Source: Adiantum capillus-veneris
Taxonomy: Eukaryota > Streptophyta > Polypodiopsida > Polypodiales > Pteridaceae
DNA: 64,000 nucleotides
NCBI GenBank assembly: GCA_014529385.2
Contig: CM043964.1
Span: forward strand, 103,618,587 to 103,682,586
Reading direction: 5' to 3'
Below the pieces are notes generated by a model that was not told the DNA's origin, did not search any database, and saw only the letters and a program-made list of their open reading frames with translations. Both the position numbers and the translations under genes were made by a program. Within the stretch, counting starts at the first letter, position 1, and each line of letters begins with the position of its first letter. Below are positions 1 to 12,399 of this stretch, piece by piece.

Positions 1-1439
1 TTAGAATCTACTCTTCAAATGCTATCTATTGATATATAGCATGCATGTATCGGACATTGCCTTCATGTAGATCTAGAAAAAAGTGATTTTAGATTACCGT
101 AACGATAACAAAACCTGGCTGATTGAAAAAAAATGGCATAACTTTCATAGAAGTCATCCAAAATTTTCGAACCTTGGCTCTTTAGAACCATTTTTCAAGA
201 ACTTTCCAATGATAGGTCATATCATGGGGTTCTAAGCAATATTTAGAGGGGTCTACCGGGTTGCTTTATTTTGTACAACTTTGATGATGTGGCACTCTTA
301 AAAGGCCCAAAAATGAGTTCAAAATTTTCCTAATGTGATTGGTTGTTGATGGGCTGATTGTCTTCATTTGTCATTGAATTTGTTGATGAGTTTCAATTTG
401 TTGCAGCATCTTCATTGGTCCAAATATGTCTGATGTGAGAGATGATGTTGCATATGTCTGTTGTAATAGCATAATGATGATGCTATTGTTTATTTATGAA
501 AAGTATGTACAAGGGAAGTAGAATGATGAGGTTCTAAACTAGGGTCTAATACCTAGATGACCAAAGGAAAAAAACACAGTGGAAAAAAAGTGCCTTTGGT
601 ATACGCGCATTATTGAAGTACTTGTTAGCATGGGAAATATTAATAAAGTACTCAAAGGGATTATTTGCTGATGAATATGGAATTAAAAAGACAACAAATA
701 TGAAAGGGTAGCATGATGGAACATTGATTTGCCTATTGTATTCCGCTCAAGGCGCATAGGTGGAAGCAAAAAAAGAGTGTCTAATGCATATGTCCAATGA
801 TGGGACATCCTATATATGCATACACAGATATGTATGGAAACAAGATGTTGTGCAAGAAAAATTTTGAGGGGTAATTCAAAAAGATGGTGTAGCTATAAAA
901 GCATATGACATGGCTTTGCAAGCTGGCACCCCTTTAAGAATGATTTTTGTTGTCGAGGATATGTGCTCTCATCTTACTGTGCACTGTGCCCGAGTGTTGG
1001 ACTCTACGATACTCCACCAAGTGTAAGTTAATAGATTTTGACTCTTATGCTCATCTCATCCAGTATGAGCAGCATGACTTTAGATATGCTCAAGCTTGAG
1101 CGTAAGCCTAATAACTACGACTGTTAGCACAACGTTTAATATGACTTGAAGCTTGGGGACTAATGCTTTGCTCATTTTATGGCTCAGCAGCCCGACTCTG
1201 ACTATGCCAAACAATGTTTTTTACACCCTAGCGACTTGACTTTTTACATTCTTGTGCTTAGTACAAACATTTCTTTAGGTAAAAGTAAGCTTGAAACCTC
1301 AAAAATAGGATTAGTGAAGGACCAAATTGACATTGAAGGTTTCTTTTGCCATACCTGTTTTATCATCTTTGAATCTGCATTCGTGCTGGTTGGGTTGTCC
1401 TTCTTTGACTGTGAAGACTCCATTATCTGTTTGATTCTC
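1..1439. other. No recognisable gene
   Basis: AT-rich sequence with only short, unconvincing reading frames on both strands. No motif, repeat array or mobile-element end was recognised here. Confidence 0.5.
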
Positions 1440-1926
1440 CAATTAGGCTTGTTGATAGGAGTCTTTGAGGTTGTTGTAGACCTCTGTTGGCATTTGGCTT
1501 TTGACTAGGAGCATTGGAACACTTAGGAATCCAAATCTCTTAATGAACTTTGTATCTCCATTATTGACTTTGCTTCGTTCTAGGACTTGTTGAGCTCTTG
1601 AGATCTTCATGCAGGTCTGGTAGTTTCCGTTGGCTTGTGGTTGACTGGTAGCCAAATCTTTGTATAACCTGTGTAGAATCCCTGTCGAAGAGGAAAATTC
1701 TTTGAGATCTGTCTTTGTTCTGTATCCTCTTGAAAGTTGTGGTAGACTTTAGCATCTTTCAATGTTGTTCTGTTGTATACCTATTTCTTAGGTATTCTAG
1801 GACATTGTTGAGGTTGATACCTTGTGGGCCTTCTGTCTTGGGAGGAACTTGAAGCTACTTCATATGCTCTAACCTATGGTTTTGGTACCCATATGTGTCT
1901 GTTACCTTCATAGTACTCTTGTTATT
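1440..1926 (-). pseudogene. Tail of module string with iterated IWxPK peptides
   Basis: Decayed minus-strand coding sequence directly downstream of the reading frame ending at 1927. Read in whichever frame is open, it encodes several versions of a short peptide: HIWVPKP near 1885, IWLPVNHK near 1650 and EIWIPKC near 1530, following PVWIEDKK near 1990. A TYGYQNH peptide near 1880 in another frame resembles TYGYQDA in the module near 3460. The spacing of roughly 100-230 bases and the sequence similarity point to diverged tandem duplication. IWVPK-like peptides occur near the C terminus of Gag in some plant Copia elements, but no protease, integrase or reverse transcriptase follows, so the family is uncertain. 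Confidence 0.4.
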
Positions 1927-2835
1927 TTAAGCTCCATTGTATGCTATCCATCCCATGTGTTTGTCTTTCCGTGTTGATTTCTTGTCTTCAATCCAAACCG
2001 GATCATTGACTTTGACGAAACTGCTTTGAACAAACACTTGCTTGACTTTCCTTTGCTTTCTTGAGTACTTTGGCTGAAATATCTTTGCTTTTCTGGGTGT
2101 CTCCTTAGAGGTTTCAGTTGTGTCAACAATTGACTTGAAATTTTGAAAGCCTGACTTGCTTGAAGAAGTTGATCCATGAGGGTTCTTTGATGTAGAGGCA
2201 TATGCTGTCACACATTCTTTGTTGATTGGTGGAGGGTCCACTTTAGCTTTACCTTTGTCTGCAAGTTTTATCTTCGATCCTTGTGACTTCTGCAACTCTG
2301 AGTCTAGAATTTTTGGTTCTATTGAAGATATTTGTCCAACTTTTGCCATGGTCTCATCTTAATCTAACTGTGTCTCTATGGAGGGTAGCTTGAGACTTTT
2401 GGTTGAAATCTGAATTACAACAGCTAATTCTGTTGGCAATGAGTGATTGAGCTTTGGACTTCCTATTTCTTTCTGGTTGTCTGCAACCCTGTCCTTCTTT
2501 ACTTCTAGTCTTGATGGCATTCTTTGCTCAATAGCTATTGTGGTTGCTCTTTGCTCTGTTTGAACTGCACTTGCTATTTCTTGATTTGCTTTAAGCTCCT
2601 TTGAAGTTCTGTTTGATGGAGATGAATGATATTCAATAAGATTTGCTTTGGCATCAGTCTCCATTCTAACTGTGCTTGAGGACTTTGTGTTGTCATCCAT
2701 GGGTGACCAATCTTGATCTTCATTCTTTGCTGTCTTTGATGAATGCATCCTATTTGCATTCTGTATCTCTGACATCTTCTGAGCCATTGGCATTCCCATT
2801 ATGATATCTTCTGGCATATCTCTTATTGTGATCAC
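1927..2835 (-). pseudogene. Unknown hydrophilic coding module (one in-frame stop)
   Basis: One reading frame of about 300 codons runs from 2835 to 1927, interrupted once by TAA at 2361-2359; the next in-frame Met is at 2349. The product is rich in Lys, Ser, Thr and Gln with few hydrophobic stretches, ends in a basic segment (PKYSRKQRKVKQVFV) and a tryptophan-containing peptide (NDPVWIEDKK), and has no recognised enzyme motif. Position, strand and composition link it to the other modules between 1.4 and 5.8 kb. A nucleic-acid-binding Gag-like or structural protein of an unclassified element is plausible; no family is recognised. Confidence 0.4.
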
Positions 2836-2888
2836 ATGAAATTGAATTGTGATAATTTATGAACTTACTTCAATGGTGGTTTGTCTCC

Positions 2889-3640
2889 TTATATGCTCAC
2901 AAATTCATGATCATGTTCCAGCTGTGGTTGGCCACATCTTTTCCAAGTGCGAAAAGACATGAGGTTCTTGTCTAGCTGAAAATCTAGCATTACTTCACTT
3001 GACAACTTTTCTTTGTTTTCACCAACAATATTGCACTTGATCGTCTCAGGATTTGTGTCTGATTTGGCTTCTTTTGCCAGGGCAACATCCTTTAGTTGGA
3101 CTTTATCTGCATTTTTTTTGCTTTTGACCACCTGCTTCCGTTGATGTCGACTCGTATGACTGTGATATTGCACTTTTTTGTAATTGTTGAGCATTGTCTA
3201 CCTGCATCTGGGTAACCCTTGATCTTAATAGACCCACTGTACTTTCTGGTAGAATCTGTCTCTTCGGAGGAGATTTTGGTGGTGACCTTTGTGTAGCTTT
3301 GTAAACTTTAGCTCCCATTGAGTTTGACTTTTTTGTTACCTGTTCTAGGAGCTTGAGGCTTTGCATCATCTTCAAATAGTCTTTGACTTTAGTCGGGCCA
3401 TCCATATGGGTTTGTACAAGATCTTGATCTTGCTGATATTCGTTACCATGTGCATCTTGATATCCATATGTGAGCTTGGTTACATGTAACTGCTTGAACA
3501 CTATGGGATTTGTCGGCTTTTGACTTTCACTCGTGGAGATCAGCTGAAACTTTTGTCCCTGATAATCTTCATAGATGTATTTGTCTCTGATTCTGATGGA
3601 ATCTAGATTAATTGGAAACTTCTAACAACCATTTGATCTT
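2889..3640 (-). pseudogene. Unknown repeated coding module 3
   Basis: Minus-strand decayed coding sequence spread over two overlapping frames (about 3640-3103 and 3194-2889), so a frameshift lies near 3150. It opens with YIYEDYQGQKFQLIS (near 3590), which matches the layout of YTDTEGHRYLMSS in the first module (near 5245), and continues with TYGYQDAHGNEY (near 3460). The rest is Lys/Gln/Ser-rich. The repeated Tyr-x-Asp-x-x-Gly-x-x-Tyr pattern is the best evidence that this is a diverged copy of the upstream modules. Function not recognised. Confidence 0.4.
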
Positions 3641-3665
3641 TCAATGGTTTCTGCTTTGAAGGGGT

Positions 3666-4382
3666 CTACTGGCTAGAAGCTCTAGGTCCTCTAACTGGTG
3701 TACCATTTCCTGGTACATAAGCTGAGCTTGATGGATTTTCAGCTCCCCCTTTCCTAGGGTGATTACTATAACGTGCTTCATTGTATGAGTTTAAATTTTT
3801 TTGGCTTTGGTTCAGTCTCACCTTTTGGGATTGTGAAGGTATACATTGGGTAGCACTGTTGATGTTTGGCATATGTAATCCTTCTGCATAGTTTCCTATG
3901 TATCTTTGTGAAACATGACAAATTATTCCCCAAGTCAAGCTATAGATAGCATTATCTTTGCCCTGATATTTTCTATCCCATGGGTCTCCTATGATATGAG
4001 CTTCTGTGGTTTCAGGACCCAAGGCATCATAGATGCTAGACTCTCGTCTATATATAGACTCTCATCTATATCTACAACTGTTTTGGTCCAAGTGTATGTT
4101 TGTTGGGTCACAACATCGAAGCTTGATTTCCGATGGAGGAGACTTTGGCTCTGAACAAATATATGGGTTCACCTAGGTAATATCCTTCAGCTTTAGAGAG
4201 GATGGGCTATAATAGATTCTTTTCTCAGAAATGAGCCATCCTTTTTTATCTATCATTGGACGTACTTCTATGAGCTGGTATGTGGGCCATCCATACATTG
4301 GTTGATCCTTTTTGTTTAGTTTTCCTTTTTGGTCTACATAGTGTGCATATGAATTATGTGTACCATACAAAGATAACATCAT
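3666..4382 (-). pseudogene. Unknown repeated coding module 2
   Basis: Starts at ATG 4382-4380, which overlaps the TGA of the preceding module (4381-4379) as ATGA. One frame runs to 4173 and, after a gap with a frameshift, another runs 4022-3666. EAHIIGDPWDRKYQGKDNA (about 4000-3944) aligns with EANLIGEPSQRQYEDQDGA of module 1: 10 of 19 positions are identical and the similarity continues a few residues further. A TATAGAC-rich short duplication sits at 4040-4075 in the broken part. This internal homology shows that the cluster grew by duplication of one unit. No known domain is recognised. Confidence 0.45.
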
Positions 4383-5775
4383 TCAGTTTGATGTGTCCCT
4401 TGCACACTTGTGGCAGTGGATACAAAATCAATTGCAAATCTAACAGTCTTTTCAACCTTTGGTGATATCTCAACACCTTCACTAAATTCATGTAGGAATT
4501 TGTTGTTCAAAGAATCAATTTTAAGCTTTTCAGGGGCATGTGCATCTTTTTGCAGATTTTGAACTTGCAGTGTTTTGAATTGTGCTTCTAATGGTAATGC
4601 AGAATCATCCGATTGCATTAAAAGTGACAAGTTAGATGCACTTACATCAAGATTTGCATTTCCAATTTGCTTTGTACCTTGCTTGGCAGTTGATGTATCC
4701 ATGTTGTCTAGATTTCTTGAACAATCTTCAGCAAAATGTCCACCTTTTCGTCCACAATCTGAGCGATATGCCATGACTGGTGGTATTTCATCTGGTTCTG
4801 TCATGTCAAGCTCTTGCTGAGAAGCTTTTGCTTCTATGCTTGCCAAGTTGTTGGTATCTTCTTTTAAAACACTAAGCATCAAGTTGTAGAATGCTCCATC
4901 TTGATCTTCGTACTGTCTTTGGCTCGGTTCTCCAATTAGATTGGCTTCTATTGGTTGATCTTTTGGATCTTCCATTTTTGGTTCTCGATTATGGATCTGA
5001 CCACTGTAATCCATGTACAATGACCCTGATTGCATGTGCACTAAATGGATGCCTTGTGGACTTGAGCAGCTTTTTGGATAAACACTTTGGTCAATTTTTT
5101 GCACTTTTATCTGCACTTCATCTTTGAGCTTGCAATACCTGGCTCCGCTGAAGTCTATGAACATTTGGGAGTTCTCTGAATCTAGCTTTACTTTGATCAA
5201 TAGGATCTTGGCTCCTGTGTTGCTTTTGCTGCTCATCAAGTATCTATGGCCTTCTGTATCTGTGTACAAAAATTTATCCCCATTGTAGCCATACAGCTAT
5301 AAAATCTGGTAGGTTGCAATTGTACTTGTGTTGTCACTGCTACTAGCTTGCTCTGCTGTACTTGAACTCTCGGCTTGATTTGAGTCCATGTTGGCTTAAT
5401 CCACAAAAATTGTCCCTTAATAGAAGCTAGTGTTGATTAGCAGAATTTCTACTGCTCGATTTTGATTAAACTGCTTTAGCCAAAGCACTTTTGCAGTTGA
5501 CTTCTCTTCAGACTCGCAAGAGTTGATTAACTCTAGCTTGACAGTTTCAAAATTGATTGCAACATTTTGAAACGATGAAAACTTGGGCCTTGAATAACCT
5601 AATCTACAATCACATGTGAGTTGTGACCCTGTTCGTTCGATTGGAAACTAATTTGCACTACTACACTTACACCTGCTTGGTTCTCGCATGTATAATTTTT
5701 GAAATTTATTTGATGCTCTATTGCTTCGAATTGGTCGTTTTGCTGCTTTTTTGGCTGATTTGATCCGCTTTCCAT
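4379..5775 (-). pseudogene. Unknown module 1 with degenerate CCHC knuckle
   Basis: ATG at 5775-5773 lies in a strong initiation context (ACCATGG). The frame shifts once near 5605, then runs to TGA at 4381-4379 with three isolated stops (5419-5417, 5398-5396, 5299-5297). The product would be about 460 residues, Gln/Ser/Asn-rich at its N terminus, and carries the repeated motifs YTDTEGHRYL (near 5245) and EANLIGEP (near 4920). DCGRKGGHFAEDC near 4720-4760 resembles a retroviral zinc knuckle that has lost its first Cys and gained one residue. With no polymerase alongside, a Gag or capsid-like protein of an unclassified reverse-transcribing element is the best guess. An endogenous viral origin is possible but unproven. 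Confidence 0.45.
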
Positions 5776-5929
5776 GGTGTGCTCGGTCTGCTGTGTTTGC
5801 TCAATATGCGGTACACTTTGACTTTGCTTTTGCTATTCTGGGTCCTTTCTCGGGCTCGTTTTCGCTTTTTCAGGCTCTTTCTGACAATTTCTAGCACGTT
5901 TTGGCTATTTCTGCGTTAACGACCACTCT

Positions 5930-6530
5930 CTTTTTATTTTTTAAAATTATTTGTAAAATTTTGAAATTTCTATTTTTTTTAGTCCTATGATTTTTTATGG
6001 TTTTTTGAAAAAGTTTAGAATTTTACGGATTTTGTTGGTTTTTTTTTTTGGGGAATTTTAGAAATTTTTGTGATTTATCTAAAGGTTTTACGAGTTTTGT
6101 GATTTATTTATTTATATTTCTTTTGGACACTGTTAAACTTTTTTGTGATTTTTGTGACCTTTTTGAGTTTTTTAATGGCTTTTGTGAAATTCTTGAATCT
6201 TTTATGATTTTATATGTGTTTTTATTTTTTTTGTGATTTCTTTGTTCTCTTTTTTTAAAATGAGTTTTCTATTTTTTATAAATTTCTAACTCTTTTTTTG
6301 ATATTTTTATTGGGTTCTTGAAAAATTTTATTGATTTTTAATGGGTTTTTTTTTGTGATTTTTTTGACTAATATACAAATTAATGAAATGAAAGTGAGAA
6401 AAAAACGAAAATGAAGTTGAAATGAAATGAAATGAAATTTAAAGAGAAAGAAAATGAAATGAAATGAAATTAAAATGAAATCGAAACAAAATGAAATGAA
6501 TCAATACAAAAATCAATGACACAAAAAAGG
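5930..6530. repeat. T-rich tract and GAAAT pentanucleotide repeat
   Basis: About 430 bases of very T-rich low-complexity sequence (5930-6360) are followed by a degenerate ATGAA/GAAAT microsatellite (about 6380-6500). Reading frames here are compositional artefacts. Confidence 0.8.
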
Positions 6531-6599
6531 CAAAAAAACAAAAGGCTCCATGGACGTCTAGTTCAAGAAACAAAGAAAGAAAACAAGTAGGTCTCTTTT

Positions 6600-8130
6600 T
6601 TTTTTCAAAAATTTATAATGTCTTCTTGTAGCTTGTGTGTTGTGTGTGTAAGGGTCGGTTCACACGTTGAAAAGGGGGAACAAACCCAACACACTCTAAC
6701 TTGCCTCTCTATACCCCAGGGATTAACCCGAACCCCTAACCACACAGAATCTCACACACACGCACACTATCTGCCAATCTCCAATGCACCGACTCGCCTA
6801 CGAGCAGCACCGACTGTACACACCCACCCAGAAACAGCTCAACACAACAAGCCCATCAAAACACCATCATATCCTGACACCAATTGATGCATATAGCTCC
6901 CCAATCTGTAAATGCACTCACATAGGGAGGCGACACACGCCTCGACCACATATATAATTTGCCCGCACAATCTCTCTCCCTCCCTCTTTGCTCACACACA
7001 CACACAATCCCGGAGCCAATGCTACCACCACGGACTCACTGCATGAGATTAGACGGAAAAGACGATTGAATTCAAGCCTCTTGAGACAACTACAAGCACA
7101 CTATGCATCACAAAAAAAACATATAGAGATAGATAATGATGGCATCAATCAGGAGCCTGCTCTGATGCAGCCCTTGGCGGGCAATTCTTCTGATTCACAG
7201 GCAGCCCCTAGGCAACCCTCGACTCCTCTGCAAGCTGACCTTCTCGAACCCTTCCTCCTCCCCTATCCGGAGCTCTCCTTGAAGCGGCACCCTCTTTAGT
7301 CTCATCGCTCTCCTTCAAAGCAAGATCTGTTGCTATTCCTTTGTCCTCGCAGTGCCTTGCAAGCTTCTTTTTCCTCTTCTTGCAGTAGAATCATCTCCAC
7401 CCTCTCTCATGAGCCCTCGGCCCTGCAGTTCATCGCCAACACCCTTGCGGCATCCAATCCCCTAATGCTTGAGTAAAGCTCCGTTTTCAGCCCTCCAAGC
7501 TCTTGCACAGGTCGCCCTTGCCAACTGGCGAGCCCCTCTCCTTGCGCTCTTGAGCAGCCCCTTTGCCGACAGCCCCTTGACTCCTTTTCTGTAGCTTCTA
7601 TAGAGCCCTTAGCTCTTGGCCTTCACCTATTCCTGCAACCGTCCGCCCTCTCTGTACATTGAGCCACCACAACTGTCGGCCTTCTCTTTTGCTTACGGCC
7701 CGGCACACCTCAAGGCAGCCCTCCCTTCAGTGATCACCCCTTCAAGGTTATGCTCAAAGCCATCCCTCTGGCGGCTCTCCTTGCTATATCCCTCTGGGCA
7801 GCTCTCGGCTTTGTTTTTAGTGGAGGTCTCGACCTTGGACAGTAGGCCCCTCTCTTTCTCCTCCACTGGATGTGCTGCTTACGACCTCTGTCTTTTAATG
7901 CCGTGGACGACCTCCGTGCCCTGGAACTCGCACAATCTTCCCATGCAGCTTGCGACCTCCACCTTCTAGTTCTCCCTTCTGCCTATTGCAGTCCAAACCT
8001 CTTTTCCCCCACTCCCTCCTTCTCGATGGCAGCCTCCTCTCTCACCTTATGGAGCCCCCACCACTGGCTCCTCGTCTCTCCTGTAATCTACTTGTCAAAA
8101 TATTTTCGTAGATATGTTACATAATATGGT
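6600..8130. other. C-rich region without recognisable gene
   Basis: Pyrimidine-rich, comparatively GC-rich sequence with several overlapping plus-strand frames of about 85-117 codons (6618-6887, 6988-7299, 7616-7969). Their Pro/Ser/Leu-rich products look composition-driven and no domain is visible. A TATA-like CATATATAAT lies at about 6949-6958. It could be an old LTR or a gene 5' region, but nothing decides this. Confidence 0.4.
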
Positions 8131-8439
8131 TTTGTCCACTAGATTTTAGATTTCATTTTGGGGGAAATATGAACTTAAATGAACTATCCGTTTTGCCCAT
8201 TTGAATTCAAAATCTATCCTTCGTTTCTTTCTTAATACAAGAGGTTTGACTCCCTCAAACTACCAAATAAAGAGGCCCTCCTATACCCCTTTCCTTTCCT
8301 AATGGTCTTCAACTTTCAAGTAGTCAAAAAATGGGTGGTCCTTTGACCAAGGCGTATGGAGTTTCTTGATGCCTTGTTTTATAGATTTTACATTGGAATT
8401 TGGTCAACAACTTTGCTCTATAATGTGTTGGAAATAATA

Positions 8440-9285
8440 AGGTGTTTAGAGACTCATGCAATAAAGAATTTTCCTTTCTTCATGATACAAAAAATTTAAA
8501 AAAATTATTTCATGATATTAAATTTAAAAAAAATCCACAAGCATTCAAAGAATGTCTTGTATCAACACAATAAGATGGGGGTGGAAGCAATGTTCAAACC
8601 TCTTGAGTATGTTTGGAATCAAATTGGAGATGTTTTCAAGCATACAAGGACACAATTCTACTTAATGATATCCCTTACAGGGAATGTTCAAATCCACTTG
8701 AGAATTGAATATTTCCCAACTTCTTTGATGTCAATGTTGCTGAATCAGCTTGATTTAAGAAGTTTTTCCATACTTGGTGCAGTTAAGACAATCAATTCAT
8801 TCAAGTGGGGTTGTCAAATTTGATCGCTATGGTCAAGAGCCTATCCAATTTGGACATCCATTGTATGAGCAATCTAAAGGTGTTACTGATGGGTGGACCA
8901 AACCTAGTGATAGTAATGTCTCATTTTCTCAAACGGTGTGATCCAAAAGTCTTGGCAGCAAGCATGGAAGATTTATTCAATCCTCCATCACCTCTTGCTT
9001 CAAAGGGCCTTCTCTATCACAAGGATTGGCTTCATTCACAACCACAATAAAGCACGCTCCTTTTTTTTATTAAATGGTTTTCAAAAATTGAAGCTACATA
9101 AACTTCCTTTGAAATCAACCTTAAAGGACATAGCTATGCACATAGCTCAAGATTTGGGATGTAACAAGAGCTACATAAATGGAGCTTATGCTAAATGTTT
9201 CATATGTATCTTACAAAATATGTATTTCTCACCAAAGATGATATCAAAGCCCCATGATGCAAATGCCATTCTGATAGAGTGAATA
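8440..9285 (+). pseudogene. Unrecognised decayed coding region
   Basis: Three plus-strand frames succeed one another (8512-8823, a frame reading VKFDRYGQEPIQFGHPLYEQ at about 8815-8875, then 8938-9282), as expected for a frameshifted gene rather than chance. The products have balanced amino-acid composition with Trp, His and Cys. The last segment (GFQKLKLHKLPLKSTLKDIA, HIAQDLGCNKSYINGAYAKC) looks like real protein. The family is not recognised. The region lies between a C-rich stretch and a CT/CA microsatellite. Confidence 0.35.
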
Positions 9286-9756
9286 ATGCTATTATGTAGA
9301 AACTTGAAACTTCACATAATAGCTTTTCATCAAGATGCAACTTTGACAGCACATCTGAACATTAGCTACTTTGTATTTTTGCAATTTCAAGTAGATATGT
9401 TTGTATATGTATTTATTTTACATATGATTGTTTGGTGTTTCTTAACACCACCTAATCTAATTTTATGCCCAAGAAAAAGCTTTACTTAAGAACTTGTCAC
9501 ACTTGATTACTTGTAATAATAAGTGACCTAGATAATGTGCCACCATGCTTCATGCCAAACACAATTTTCATACATGTTGAGATCACCCAAATTATTGAAG
9601 GGTAAACCTCTATGTGTATGAGTGAAGTTACTCCTCAAGCATTTTAAGGCTCTATTTACTCAACACAGCTCATTTTATTATCTCCAAAGATAATATGCAA
9701 GACTTGAATTTGGAACTAGATGTGATAATTGTGCAATGAGATATGCCAATTAGATG

Positions 9757-9757
<1 letters not shown>

Positions 9758-9846
<89 letters not shown>
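9758..9846. repeat. (CT)n(CA)n compound microsatellite
   Basis: About 20 CT units directly followed by about 24 CA units. Flanking 9490-10940 holds no gene that I can recognise. Confidence 0.97.
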
Positions 9847-9853
<7 letters not shown>

Positions 9854-10959
9854 ATATACAGACAAATAGTTGCACAACGGTAGTTGTATATTGTTGTCAT
9901 CATTTGTTCTTGTATCTTGCCTCATTAGTGAACTAATCAAACCAACATGTACTTTCCTTTTTGCTTTAGACATTGATATAGTTTGCTGATGATTTGGAAC
10001 AATATGAAAGGTCTATATTAAACAATATGATTGTATTAAGGATTCTACAGAGACATGGCATTGCATGGGCTTGAGCAAATAGTTTGGCACAAAACAAATT
10101 CCGACAATGTCAAGCCTACTCAACAACGGATCTCATGGAGTTAAAGTGATTACTAAAAAAATAATGCATTTTCAATTTTCCATAGTAACTCACCATAGTT
10201 TAATCTAAAGATATATGTCTTTTTAAAAAGTTTTCTCCACACATTTATCCACATTTTTGGCAATAAGTTCATGACAAGATTCAAACATACAATAAGTACT
10301 ATCTCATTGACATATTTTATGGCTAGAGAGAAAATAATAATGATTGAAACACAAAGAAAAACACTATATCAAGGATAAAACTTCATCACATTTACAAATT
10401 GGGAATTGGGAGATTCCCATATTTGCAAATAAGGTGCTTGCGTATGGATTTTCTGATCCGCTATAGCCTATACTTTTTGGGCACACATTTTTCCACTTGA
10501 GAGGATTTCATTCATTACATTTCTGCAACCATCCTCATCATTCTAGGCTCTCCTACCACTACATCTCTTGCCTCATATCCGCTGATAGGGGCTTTGGAGG
10601 AGGTTCGGTCAGTTACCCTCTCCTCGGGTCTTATGTCTCTACTCTTGATTCTAGTATCAGGCACCCTTGTGCTGAAAATCATGTCTAGAATATGACTACC
10701 TCAATGTGTGGTCATAGGCACCCTTGACCTCAAGGATCCCATTGGTCGTAGCTCAGAGAGATGTGGTCTCGATTGAAAGAATCTTCCACTTGTGTTCTCG
10801 GAGGGCTTCCTCTTGTAGTTTTTAGTCTTGTTGTTTCAGAGTTTGTTGGTTTATGCAAGCTAGGGGTCACATAGTACTAGTGGAGTGGCCCTCCAAAGTA
10901 CGTATATCACTCATCTCTTTACAATCTACTACAAAGTATTTTCAACCATACTTGTCAAG

Positions 10960-11560
10960 CATGATCACTTGAGTATCTCTATCCACTTTCATACGTGAAA
11001 ACATACAAGCATTTCTGCTCCATTAACTCCCTCACATCTAGCAACAAGAACCTTTATTTATGTCCCAACAATCTCACTTAAGGCTTAAGTGGCATTGTCG
11101 TGCACATGCTTGACAATATATGGTCCAAACCATCTCTTAATAAACTTTCTCATGGCAGTATGTTGATTGTCTACACTACTATCATACATTAGCACCCAAT
11201 CACCTTCTTCAATGTGTTTTGGCCAGAGCTTGTGTCTTATCAAACCTGTCTTTGTTCTTTGAGCTTGCTACCTTCAATCTTGATAATGAAATTTCAATGT
11301 CCTCTTGTCTTATTTCAAGTTGTTGAATCCATAATGCAAGAAGACCTTCTTTAATCATGTTTTTTTTATAAGGTAACACACTCCATGTGTGAACCATAAC
11401 CTCTATAGGAATCATAGGTTTTTTACCATACAATTCAGCAAGGCCCACAAAGCATATGTTCATAGCCTTGTCCATTCACAAATTGTGCCTCTGCAAGCCT
11501 TTGCTACACCTTGATGATTGGGGGATGGCCGGGTAGTGCTCATAGTACATGTCAACCAAC
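10960..11560 (-). pseudogene. Ty3/gypsy integrase C-terminal fragment
   Basis: Minus-strand remnant of the integrase C-terminal part of a Ty3 (Metaviridae) polyprotein. The first frame (11475-11209) contains LYGKKPMIPIEVMVHTW, the conserved 'YGK.P.iPiE' segment after the catalytic core, then the helical stretch ending in KDRFDKTQALAKTH. A frameshift near 11210 leads to EEGDWVLMYDS and KFIKRWFGPYIVKHV (about 11200-11095), the usual GD.V / K...RW.GPy.V tail. The catalytic DDE core and everything upstream are missing. It is a fragment in the same orientation as the 15-21 kb element, but it lies outside that element's target duplication, so it is a separate insertion. Confidence 0.72.
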
Positions 11561-11899
11561 ATGTCTATCCGCATAAATTTTATGTGGTAGAAGATACACA
11601 CACACAACATGCCTTATTGCTAGGACAACCTTGGCAGAGAAGATATAATGTATAACTTGACTGGAGTCAAAACACTATGAGTATACAACCTGATTCCAAA
11701 AAAATAGCAAGTTCCTTTTGCTACAAGAACTACAAACAAACAATCAGTACTGCAACCAGTGGACAAAGGAAAGCAGCACTTACAAGAACCCATTGTCCAA
11801 CAATGGATCCCAAAGAGAAATTCAAGGTAGGAAGAACAAGTCCATAAGGCAAAGACTCTAGTCCACAACGGGAGCACGAAATATTATAATCCAAAGAAC

Positions 11900-12390
11900 A
11901 AAAGTCACCAAAGTGCACCCCAACAAAAACAACATAGTCTGTATAACAAAGCTATCAAGAAGATTTGGGTCAGGAAGGATCAAGTGGCCAAGGAGGAGCA
12001 ACCAAAAACTGCAGGTAACTCTCCAACAACATCTCATACAAATAGGAAGCCAAAACCAAACTCTTGCCAAAAACAGATATGGTTACCAAAGAAGCTACTC
12101 AGAGCTCAAATCCAGCATACAAGATGTTGGATTCAAAGCAACAACCTCAAGAACTACCAGTACACAATTTCCACAAACAAACAACGGCCAGTTCCAGTCA
12201 ACTAGTACCCAAAGTCCAGATTTGGAAACCTAAGCAAAGAACAATCACAGATACAAGAACAATAATCAGCCTGGCTTCACAAACTCTATTGACCATCAAA
12301 GAAAGAGCAAGAATATTGAAGGGCTTATTGTTTAGACGACTTTCCCACGAGAATACTTCCATACAAAGCTTCAACATTGACTTCCAATAA
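11900..12390 (+). pseudogene. Decayed coding region with three QIWxPK-like peptides
   Basis: All three plus-strand frames are open for 70-108 codons, which suggests one frameshifted coding sequence. Three similar peptides occur in different frames: KKIWVRKD near 11960, KQIWLPKK near 12075 and VQIWKPKQ near 12220. They match the IWVPK-type peptides on the minus strand at 1.5-2.0 kb. The product is Gln/Ser/Thr/Lys-rich. A Gag C-terminal region of a Copia-like element is possible. No enzyme domains are nearby. Confidence 0.35.
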
Positions 12391-12399
12391 GCATTAGAC

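Noticed and set aside
1440-5775. Endogenous caulimovirid or Copia gag assignment
   Set aside because: The damaged zinc knuckle and IWVPK-like peptides are suggestive, but no movement protein, protease, integrase or reverse transcriptase is present to decide.
7616-8124. Two overlapping plus-strand frames of 117 and 84 codons
   Set aside because: C-rich composition explains the lack of stops; the products are Leu/Ser/Pro-rich without motifs.
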